64,000 nucleotides of DNA from JAUIIK01 sp041390865. GTDB taxonomy: Bacteria > Chloroflexota > Chloroflexia > Thermomicrobiales > CFX8. Below are positions 43,014 through 50,295 of the stretch, piece after piece. The stretch spans positions 1 through 64,000 of the forward strand of contig JAWKPC010000018.1 in NCBI GenBank assembly GCA_041390865.1. The letters are read 5' to 3'. A program made the position numbers and the translations under genes. The number at the start of each line of letters is the position of its first letter. The stretch's first letter is position 1. The notes beneath the pieces were generated by a model. The model was not told the origin of the DNA and did not search any database. It saw only the letters and a list, made by a program, of their open reading frames with translations.

Positions 43014-43245
43014 CTAGTGTCGCTGAGGCACAGCCGGAACCACATTGTCGGCGGGAACGGCTGCCTCGGCATCCACGAACCAGACGACCGAGCTGAGCCC
43101 CCCCGATCGTGACGGTTACCGTCTCTCCGGCAGCCCCAGCGCCTTCGACGGCACAGGTGAATGTGCCCTCGCTGGTGAATCCGTGCGGATGCGGTTGCGG
43201 TGGACGTTTGGTGAAGGATCAGTCGGCGTTGACGTTCAGTCCATC
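43014..43245 (-). pseudogene. Relic of a second cadherin-like/beta-helix gene
   Basis: On the reverse strand the sequence L-N-V-N-A-D-(TGA)-S-F-T, then H-G-F-T-S-E-G-T-F-T-C-A-V, E-T-V-T-V-T-I-G-G and, after a shift at a run of seven G, S-S-V-V-W-F-V-D-A-E-A-A, ending at TAG 43014. This copies the Big-domain end and the V-W-F-V-D-A strand of the neighbouring gene (residues 193-252). It carries an in-frame TGA, one homopolymer shift and no start. It abuts and slightly overlaps the MFS stop. It looks like a truncated tandem duplicate. Confidence 0.65.
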
Positions 43246-44477
43246 GAGAACTTGCGCGGCAGGATGAAGACGAAGGGAACCGCAATCGCCGATGCGACGG
43301 AGATCGCGAAGAAGGCCGGCTCGAGTCCGACCCGGTCGGCGATTGCCCCGAAGAGAAACGCCGTGACGGAGAGCGAGACGAAGCTGAGGGCCAGCATGCC
43401 TCCCGCCATCGCGCCGCGGGCTTCCGGCAGCAGATCCTGGGATATCGCCATGATCTGTGGCCGGACGGCGGTCAGCGCCGCAGCTGCCGGAACCAGCGCC
43501 AGGAAAGGCAGCCAGCCACCGTTCTCGACCAGGAGATAGAGGGCGAGCAGCGGTGACGACGCCGCCAGCGCGACAGCCAGCGTGTTCCGCGAACCGATGT
43601 AATCGGAAAGGAAGCCGCCGCCCATCATGCCGACCACGCCCGAGGCGAAGAGGACGGTCAGGGCCAGTCCTCCGTACCATTCGCTGTACCCCTTATCGAC
43701 CAGGAATTTGACCAGGAAGTAGTGGTACGGCCCGGTCGCGATGGCATTGAGCACGGTGATCGCCATCAGGGCTCCGAGCCAGCCGCGACGGGCTCTAAGG
43801 ATCGGACGGAGGCTGACGGCCGGCGCCGCCTTGCGGGCCGCGTCGCTCTCGGTTGTGTCGAGCGTGAAGAAAAGGATGACCGAAGCGGCAAGCCCGAACA
43901 CGACGACGACGGCGGAGCCTTCGAGGGTCAGCCAGGCGATTGCGCCGGTGATCAGCAGCGGAGCGAGAGCTCTGGCGACTTCGGCGCCGGACATGAAGAC
44001 CGCCATCGAGCGTCCGGACCGTTTGCCGCTGTACTCGCCCATCAGCGCGACGGCCGGGGCATGAAAGATCCCGGACGAGATGCCCGAGATGAAGAGAAGC
44101 AGGAGGACCATCCAGACGCTGTTAGCCAGTCCCAGCGCCGAGATCGAGAGCGCGGTAACGGCTGGGCCGAGAACGACGAAGAGCTTCCGGCTCGTGCGGT
44201 CGACGAGGACGCCGATGAATGGCTGGAGAATGCCCGGCACCTGCTGGGCCGGAAACATCAGGCTGATGACCGTCAGGGAAACTGCCAGCTTCGCCTGGAT
44301 CTCCGGCAGCAACGGCCCGAGAAAGCCGCCATAGAGATCGTGTGCGGCGTGGGCTCCGGCAAGGGTGAAGATCTCCTTGCGGCGCGAGACCTCCGGTTCG
44401 GCCTTGTCCTGTTCCGGAGTCTCCCCAGGGCTCGCGGGCCGGACGTCAGACTCGGATGAGGCAGATGTCGTACTGAT
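43236..44477 (-). CDS. MFS transporter, FsrA-like paralogue 1 (start unresolved)
   Basis: From TTG 44312 the gene gives 358 residues, but the frame is open upstream to about 44477 and encodes the family's usual N-terminus (I-F-T-L-A-G-A-H-A-A-H-D-L-Y-G-G-F-L-G-P) seen in its two paralogues. That extension contains no ATG, GTG or TTG; an ATC at 44477 lies 12 bases after AAGGAG. Either a rare start or an upstream indel is involved. The rest has 12 helices and the D-R-T-S-R-K loop. Drug or small-molecule efflux (fosmidomycin-resistance-like) in the inner membrane. Third in a run of three. Confidence 0.8.
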   Translation of the reverse strand: MSTTSASSESDVRPASPGETPEQDKAEPEVSRRKEIFTLAGAHAAHDLYGGFLGPLLPEIQAKLAVSLTVISLMFPAQQVPGILQPFIGVLVDRTSRKLFVVLGPAVTALSISALGLANSVWMVLLLLFISGISSGIFHAPAVALMGEYSGKRSGRSMAVFMSGAEVARALAPLLITGAIAWLTLEGSAVVVVFGLAASVILFFTLDTTESDAARKAAPAVSLRPILRARRGWLGALMAITVLNAIATGPYHYFLVKFLVDKGYSEWYGGLALTVLFASGVVGMMGGGFLSDYIGSRNTLAVALAASSPLLALYLLVENGGWLPFLALVPAAAALTAVRPQIMAISQDLLPEARGAMAGGMLALSFVSLSVTAFLFGAIADRVGLEPAFFAISVASAIAVPFVFILPRKFSMD

Positions 44478-44557
44478 GGCTTGCTCTCACTCCTTCTGGA
44501 TTCTCGTCAGGGTGCGTCTGAACTGTTTCCCTGACGCGGACCCGCGTATTCCGTTGC

Positions 44558-45809
44558 TCAGGCCGGCATCGGCGGATCTTCGCCTCGCCGGGGCATGAGC
44601 GTGATGAACGGAATCGAGAGCAGACCGAAGACCGGGACATACCAGATCGCCGTATCGATGCCGACCTGGTCGCTGATGGCGCCGAACGCCATCGTGATCA
44701 GACTCATCGTGACGAACCCGAAGGCAAGCATCAGGCCCGACATCTGGGCCCGGGACTCCGGCAGAATCTCCTGAGCCATCGCCAGCATGATCGGGCGGCT
44801 GGCCATCGAGAAAACTCCGGCCACGACCAGCACGGCCAATCCGACACCGGAAATGTGCTCGAACATCAGGTAGAGATAGACGATCAGCGGCGAGATCCCG
44901 AGCGTGCCATAGAGTACATTGCGGCGGCCGATTGAATCGGACAGCGGTCCCCAGAGGAGTCCACCGAAACCCCCGGCCGCGAAATAGAGCGACAACGACA
45001 GGCCGGCGAACCAGTCGCTACGTCCTTCGACGATCAGGTACTTGACGAGGAAGAAGGCGAACGGCGCATTGAAGGCCGAGACCATCAGGTTGAAGCCGAA
45101 CAGGCCGGTCAGCCAGCGGGCGCGGGCGCGAAGCAATGGGCGGATCGCGATGTTCTGCTTGCGGCGTTCGGCCGCGTCGGTATCGCTTTTCGTCGTGTCG
45201 ACGGTGAAATAGAGGATGATCGAGGCCGCAATACCGAAGATTGCGACGACGAACGATCCCTCTAACGTGAACCAGGCGATCGCCGCCGTGATGACGAGCG
45301 GGCCGATCGCTCGCGACGCCTCACCGCCGAACATGAAATACGACATCGCTCCGGCCCGTCTTCGAACCGCCATATTCGCCGACCAGGGCGATCGACGGGG
45401 CGTGGAAGGCGGCCGACGCCAGTCCGGAACAGATCAATAGCAACAGGATGAGCGCGACGTGCGGCGCGAGACCGATGGTCGAAACGCCCAGCGCCGCCAC
45501 CGCCGGTGCGGCAACGACGAACCAGCGCTTCGACGTGCGGTCGGCCCAGGCCCCGACGAAGGGCTGGACGACGCTCGGCATCTGCTGGGCAGGAATCATC
45601 AGGCTGGCGATGAAAAGAGAGACGCCCAGTTTCTCCTGAACGGCCGGGATGAGCGGTCCGAGGAACGACGAGTAGAGATCATGCGCGAAATGGGCGCCGC
45701 TGACGGTCAGCGTTCCGCGTTGATCGAATTCGTCGATATGAGCTTCAACAGCAACTGCGTCAACGGCGGCCGATTCTTGATCGACCTCCGATGTCATGCT
45801 CTTCGTCAA
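44558..45809 (-). pseudogene. MFS transporter, paralogue 2, split by a frameshift
   Basis: The first 150 residues (A-H-F-A-H-D-L-Y-S-S-F-L-G-P-L-I-P to G-E-Y-G-G-S-K-T-G-R) are in one frame; the rest (A-M-S-Y-F-M-F-G-G-E-A-S-R-A-I-G to M-P-R-R-G-E-D-P-P) in another. Both align end to end with the intact paralogue at 45859. A single extra base near 45351 (C-G-G-A-G-C-G instead of CGGGCG) explains the break. Either a recent inactivation or a sequencing error. It starts 50 bases after the intact paralogue, on the same strand. Confidence 0.85.
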
Positions 45810-45858
45810 AGCAATTCTCTATCCCAGACGCGGTCGAGAACCGCGCGATATTCCAAGC

Positions 45859-47157
45859 CTAGTACACCGGGTCGGGCATCGTCTCGCCGCGCTTCGGTAG
45901 GAATGGCACGGCCGAGAGGGCGAACAAGGAGAGTATCGGAATGTACCAGTAGGCCGTTTCGATCCCGATCGCGTCCGCCAGCGCACCGAATGCGAGCGCG
46001 ATGACGCTCATCGTACCGAATCGGAATGCCAGCGTAACGCCCGCCATCGTCCCACGCGCCTCAGGCATGATCTCCTGCGCCAGCGCGAGCTCGACCGGCC
46101 CCGACGCCATCGAGATGATGCCGGCCAGAGCGAGCAGGCCCATGACCCAGACCGTGCCGTTTTCGAGAATGAGATAGAGGTAGAGCACCGGCACGAGCGC
46201 CGTCGTGCTGATCGCCATGACGATGCGCCGCCCGAAGTAGTCGGACATGATTCCGCCCGCAAAGCCGCCGAAGATCCCGGCAAAGGAGATCGTCGCGAGC
46301 GAGATCGACGCGTACCACTCGCCACGCCCGACTTCGAGCAGGTAGGCGACGAGGAAGATTGTGAACGGCGCCCGGCCCATCGAGCGCAGCAGCCCGAAGC
46401 CCATCAGCGCCCCGACATATCTGGCGCGCGCTCTCGCCAGCGGCCTGAAGGGAATGACGTCCTTGTCGCGTTCGGCCTGGTCGCTCGCCGTCGTGTCGAC
46501 GACGAAATAGAGGGCGATCGACGCGGCTATGCCGAGGAACATCGCGATCCACAAGTTGTGGAAACCGACCAGCCAGATCACGCCGGTGACGGCCAGCGGG
46601 CCGATCGCCCGGGCAAGCGACCCTCCGGCCTGGAACATCGCCATCGCCCGTCCCATGCGGTTGCCGCCATAGTCGCCGATCAGGGCGACGGCGGGAGTGT
46701 GGAACGCGGCCGAGGCGAGCCCTGCCGTGAACAGCAGCAAGAGGACGACGAACACATTCGGCGCCAGTCCGATCGAGGAGACGGAGATACCCGCAACCGC
46801 CGGGGCGAGCACGACGAACCATCGCTTGGAGGTCCTGTCCGCCAGAATGCCGATGAACGGCTGAAGCAGGCTCGGCATCGACTGGGCCGGCACCATCAGG
46901 CTGGCGGCGAAGAGCGAGATGCCGAGATTTTCCTGAACGAACGGGATGAGCGGATCGCGGAATGACGAGTAGACATCGTGGGAAAGGTGCGCGCCGGCGA
47001 CAGTGTACGCGCCGCGCGCGTCGTAGTTGTCTTCCTCTTCGTTATCGAGCTGTTCGGCTGAAAGATCGGCTGCGGTATCGGGGGATGCGGCCCGTTCAGC
47101 GACGGCTGTCTGGTCGCGATCTTCCTCGTCACGGGCTCTGGTAGAAGCCACTGGCAC
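45859..47157 (-). CDS. MFS transporter, FsrA-like paralogue 3 (intact)
   Basis: 432 residues from GTG 47157 (AGGAA ahead). An acidic N-terminal tail of 50 residues, then H-L-S-H-D-V-Y-S-S-F-R-D-P-L-I-P-F, L-A-D-R-T-S-K-R-W-F-V-V and 12 helices. The A-H-x-x-H-D start and P-A-Q-x-M-P-S are shared with the other two copies, so the three arose by tandem duplication. FsrA-like carriers export fosmidomycin and related small molecules; substrate here is unknown. It leads the tandem run and has a hairpin in its leader. Confidence 0.9.
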   Translation of the reverse strand: MPVASTRARDEEDRDQTAVAERAASPDTAADLSAEQLDNEEEDNYDARGAYTVAGAHLSHDVYSSFRDPLIPFVQENLGISLFAASLMVPAQSMPSLLQPFIGILADRTSKRWFVVLAPAVAGISVSSIGLAPNVFVVLLLLFTAGLASAAFHTPAVALIGDYGGNRMGRAMAMFQAGGSLARAIGPLAVTGVIWLVGFHNLWIAMFLGIAASIALYFVVDTTASDQAERDKDVIPFRPLARARARYVGALMGFGLLRSMGRAPFTIFLVAYLLEVGRGEWYASISLATISFAGIFGGFAGGIMSDYFGRRIVMAISTTALVPVLYLYLILENGTVWVMGLLALAGIISMASGPVELALAQEIMPEARGTMAGVTLAFRFGTMSVIALAFGALADAIGIETAYWYIPILSLFALSAVPFLPKRGETMPDPVY

Positions 47158-47172
47158 CGATTCCTAACCCAA

Positions 47173-47203
47173 ACGCGCCCGACAGATGCCTGAGCGGGCG
47201 CGT
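47173..47203 (-). promoter_or_regulatory. Leader hairpin 15 bases before MFS paralogue 3
   Basis: Perfect 9-bp inverted repeat ACGCGCCCG / CGGGCGCGT with a 13-base loop, followed on the reverse strand by TTTGGG, then the ribosome site. It could act as an attenuator or mRNA-stability structure for the three-gene run. Confidence 0.5.
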
Positions 47204-47326
47204 CGATCGTTAAGTCTAGTGAAACAGTCTACCCCAGAAGGCTCCGTTGCTGCGAACACTCAATCCGGATCTCGCGTGTGGGCTAGACTGACTTGAGATT
47301 ACTGTGCAGTTGAAGGGATTGATCCG

Positions 47327-49060
47327 ATGCGGAGACCGTGGCGCCTGGTGATGATGCTTGCCCTCTTTACCGGCTTCGCGCCGCTCATCCCGCTCGGAGT
47401 CGTTGTTGCTGATGATGCGATCGTCGCGACCTGCGATGGCGCGAGCTTCAGCGCTGCGCTGGCGACGGCGCAGCTGAACGGTGGCGGGACTATTACCTTC
47501 GCCTGCAGCGGCACGATCGTTTTCGCAGCTGAGAAGACCATCACAACTGGCAGCAACGTGGCGATCGATGGCGCCGGCCAGGATGTGGTCTTCGACGCAA
47601 CGACGAGCTTGCGGCTCTTCGCCGTCCAGGCGGGCGCTGGCCTCGTGCTCAACAGCGTGACCCTGCAGAACGCAAACGTGCCCGCCTCTTTCGGCGGGGC
47701 GATTGACAATGCGGGCGGCACGGTCGAGGTCACTGATGTCAGCTTTATCGGCAACAATGCGTCTTCCGGTGGAGCGATCTACAACGACACCGGCGGCACG
47801 GTCGAGATCACGAACAGCACCTTCACCGGTGTCGGTACGTCCACCTTTGGCGGAGCAATCTACAACGCCCAGGGCACCGTCAATATCAACGGCAGCAGCT
47901 TCAACGGCAACATGGCCAGTGCCGGCGGGGGCGTGATCAACAGCGTCGGCGGTTCAGTGACCGTGAATGGAAGCACGTTCACCGGCAATGGTACGGAGGG
48001 CGCTGGAGGCGCGATCTACACTATAGGCGGCGCGTTCGTGACGATTGACTCGAGTGCCTTCCAGGGCAATAGTACCTCTGTCGGCGGCGCGATCTACAAC
48101 GACTCCACCAGCACGGTAGAAATCACCGGCAGTAGTTTCAGCGGCAACTCCAGCACAGCCCAGGGTGGCGCGATCTTCAACATCGGCACGCTAGACGTTG
48201 CGACCAGCACGCTGGACGCCAACAGCAGCGTGAGCTCTGGCGGCGCGATTGCGAACAATACCGGCACTGCGATGGCAACGATCACCAACAGCACGTTTAC
48301 GGGCAACAGCTCCGAATCGACCGGTGGCGCACTCTACAACGTCGGCATCATGTCCATTACGGCCAGCACCATCAGCGGCAATAGTTCGGATGGAAACGGT
48401 GGCGGTATCACTGTCGGCGCGCCAGTTTCGATCGCGGCGTCGGTCGTCGCCGGGAACACCGCGCCCGTCGGGCCGAACTGCCAGCTTGGCGGCCAGCTAA
48501 ACTCGCTGGGCTCGAACCTGACTGACGATGCTTCCTGTTCGTTGGGCGCGGCCGGCGATATCCAGAACGGCAACGCCAGTCTGGGAGCGCTGGCTGACAA
48601 TGGCGGACCAACCCTGACGATGGTGCCGGCGCAAGATAGCGACGCGATCGATAGCGCCGATTGCGGGCTCTCGACGCCGGAGGATCAGCGCGGCATCAGC
48701 CGGCCCCAGGGTGATGGCTGCGACATCGGCGCGGTCGAGGTGCGCCAGGGCGCGACGTACACGCTCTGCGCTTCCCATTACACCGGCGCAGTGACGAGTC
48801 CGCTCGCCGGAGGATGCGGCGCGGGGCAGCTCGAGCTCGTCGTGCCGGGCAGCCTCAGTTTCTGCCTCAACCCCTGGACCGGGCAGGTACAGTACAGCTT
48901 CGGACGGACCTGCACCCCGCCACGCTTCGCCCACACCATGCCCGACGACGGCGACCTGCTGACCTGTGTCAGCCTCTACACCGGTGCCAACCGCTGGGTA
49001 ACGAACCACAGCCAGTGCACGGCCTACGAGGCACCGAACACGATCCCAGGCGCGGGATAG
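47327..49060 (+). CDS. Secreted Pmp-like beta-helix protein with three C-terminal C-x3-[YW]TG modules
   Basis: 577 residues with an N-terminal signal peptide (L-V-M-M-L-A-L-F-T-G-F-A-P-L-I-P-L-G-V-V-V-A). The middle is a right-handed beta helix with G-G-A-I-Y-N repeats (the polymorphic membrane protein pattern) and the D-I-G-A-V-E end seen in choice-of-anchor beta-helix proteins. The last 105 residues are three modules: L-C-A-S-H-Y-T-G...G-G-C, F-C-L-N-P-W-T-G...R-T-C, T-C-V-S-L-Y-T-G...S-Q-C. The same modules are N-terminal in two other proteins here. Cell surface or secreted. AAGGGA ribosome site. Terminator at 49080. Confidence 0.85.
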   Translation: MRRPWRLVMMLALFTGFAPLIPLGVVVADDAIVATCDGASFSAALATAQLNGGGTITFACSGTIVFAAEKTITTGSNVAIDGAGQDVVFDATTSLRLFAVQAGAGLVLNSVTLQNANVPASFGGAIDNAGGTVEVTDVSFIGNNASSGGAIYNDTGGTVEITNSTFTGVGTSTFGGAIYNAQGTVNINGSSFNGNMASAGGGVINSVGGSVTVNGSTFTGNGTEGAGGAIYTIGGAFVTIDSSAFQGNSTSVGGAIYNDSTSTVEITGSSFSGNSSTAQGGAIFNIGTLDVATSTLDANSSVSSGGAIANNTGTAMATITNSTFTGNSSESTGGALYNVGIMSITASTISGNSSDGNGGGITVGAPVSIAASVVAGNTAPVGPNCQLGGQLNSLGSNLTDDASCSLGAAGDIQNGNASLGALADNGGPTLTMVPAQDSDAIDSADCGLSTPEDQRGISRPQGDGCDIGAVEVRQGATYTLCASHYTGAVTSPLAGGCGAGQLELVVPGSLSFCLNPWTGQVQYSFGRTCTPPRFAHTMPDDGDLLTCVSLYTGANRWVTNHSQCTAYEAPNTIPGAG

Positions 49061-49079
49061 TTCGAGACGTTACCGCACG

Positions 49080-49103
49080 GGAGCCGCGATCCCTCGCGGC
49101 TCC
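49080..49103 (+). terminator. Terminator of the Pmp-like gene
   Basis: Perfect 10-bp stem GGAGCCGCGA / TCGCGGCTCC with a four-base loop, then TGTGTATATAT. It also separates this gene from the convergent selenoprotein-like gene. Confidence 0.85.
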
Positions 49104-49137
49104 TGTGTATATATCTGATGTCCGCGTGCGGCCGCGG

Positions 49138-50142
49138 TTATGCTCCCGGCACGTTGTCCTGCGCCTGGAGCGGGAGCTGCAGCGTCAGCGACGATGGCGG
49201 AAAGCACTCCGTTGCGGTGCATGCCTGATAGCTGAATGTGACCTCAAGCGCGAGATCCCCGGCATTCTGCATGATGAAGAACGGCAGGGATCCTCTGATC
49301 TCCCCTTCATAGGCCATAAACTGCTCGTCGAGCCCTTCGACAGTGTAGGGATGCGGTTCAGGCAACGAGAGATCCTGTACTTCCAGATCTTCGGAGCCGT
49401 CGACCGCGATGTTGAGCGCGTAGAAGCCGTCCGGAATCGGTCGGCCGTAGATGTGCAGTCCGTCGCCGATCTGGATGCCGAACTGGATACGCAGCTGCTG
49501 CCAGGGCCGGTAGGTTGCGTTGTTCAGCCAGGCAGTGACGCCGATCTCATCGTTGTTGGCGTGGTCGCTGACGGCGGCGTCGCCGACCTCGGCGCCGAAG
49601 GCCGACTCCAGCAGGTCGGCAGCCTGGGGTCGGACGCGGTAGCTCTGCTCGAAGCGTTTCTCCACGATGACACCGTCGTTGTCGAGGACGAAGCTGCCGG
49701 GGTACGGCACGCCGAAGTGGTGCTCGCGAGCCTGGCCGCCGTAGGCAGCGGCCTGCTGTTCGAGGTGTTCGTTGTAGAGGCCGATTTCCCTTATGACGAC
49801 GCTGCCCTCGTCCGAGAGCAGGGGATACTCGATGTCGTGCCTGGCGGCGAAATCTCGCAGGACGTCGACGGCGTCGTAGCTGATCGCAAAGACGGCAACG
49901 CCTTCGCGCTCGAAATCAGCGAGTCGGCTCTGCAGCTCAACGAGCTGCGTGCGGCAGAACGGTCACCAGCTTGCGCTACGGTGGAAAACGATCAGGCCTT
50001 TCCTGTCTCCCCGGTGATCGTGGAGGTTGACTGGAGTCCCCGACTGGTCTGGTAGGGCGATGTCCGGAAATCGCTCACCCAGCTTCGGGCCGATCTGGCT
50101 GAAATCGAGCTGCGGTACCGGCGGTCCGGTATCGGTCGTCAT
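49138..50142 (-). CDS. Redoxin with in-frame TGA at its CxxC: probable selenoprotein, fused to a DsbD-alpha-like domain
   Basis: Start ATG 50142 with GGGGAG close ahead. Residues 1-59 are an AhpC/TSA-type beginning (G-E-R-F-P-D-I-A-L-P-D, F-H-R-S-A-S-W), then a TGA codon (49963-49965), then P-F-C-R-T-Q-L-V-E-L-Q in the same frame with no shift. Family members read R-x-A-D-W-C-P-F-C there, so TGA replaces the first redox Cys; U60-P-F-C63 would be the redox pair. The frame stays open to TAA 49138: 334 residues including U. After the redoxin domain comes about 130 beta-rich residues ending with Y-Q-A-C-T-A-T-E-C-F-P-P, as in DsbD-alpha (PF11412 type). No signal peptide. If TGA is a stop, the gene is dead. 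Alternative: a nonsense mutation of TGC. Confidence 0.8.
49932..49948 (-). promoter_or_regulatory. bSECIS-like hairpin after the in-frame TGA
   Basis: Reverse-strand GCAGCTC-GTT-GAGCTGC: a perfect 7-bp stem with a three-base loop starting with G. The loop begins 21 bases after the TGA; bacterial SECIS hairpins have 16-37 bases and a G in the first loop positions. Caveat: the codons for Q-L-V-E-L-Q are naturally palindromic, so part of this may be coincidence. Confidence 0.55.
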
Positions 50143-50238
50143 CTGCTCCCCATTTCGTGGTTCTTCATACGTCTCGAGACGAGTGTTAGAACAGAGTCGC
50201 CTGCTCGCATATTCCGGTTCGACATCCATTTGAATAGT

Positions 50239-50271
50239 GAGAGCCCGGGGCCGGAAAGCCGCCGGGCTCTC
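50239..50271 (-). terminator. Hairpin terminator of the twin P-domain gene
   Basis: Perfect 10-bp stem GAGAGCCCGG / CCGGGCTCTC with a 13-base loop, 24 bases after the stop at 50296, followed by ACTATTCAA. It separates this gene from the redoxin start. Confidence 0.7.
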
Positions 50272-50295
50272 GGGTTGCCGCTGATAGGTTGGCCG

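Noticed and set aside
43219..43221. In-frame TGA in the secreted-protein relic as a second selenocysteine codon
   Set aside because: Family position is Gly, not Cys; the fragment has no start and another frameshift, so it is decay.
42941..43285. 114-residue minus-strand frame upstream of the giant gene
   Set aside because: Arg/Ser-rich with no coding signature; the real content of this stretch is the relic in other frames.
48814..50055. 413-residue plus-strand reading frame
   Set aside because: It overlaps the Pmp-like gene's end and runs antisense to the redoxin gene; it has no family match or ribosome site and reflects GC-rich antisense openness.
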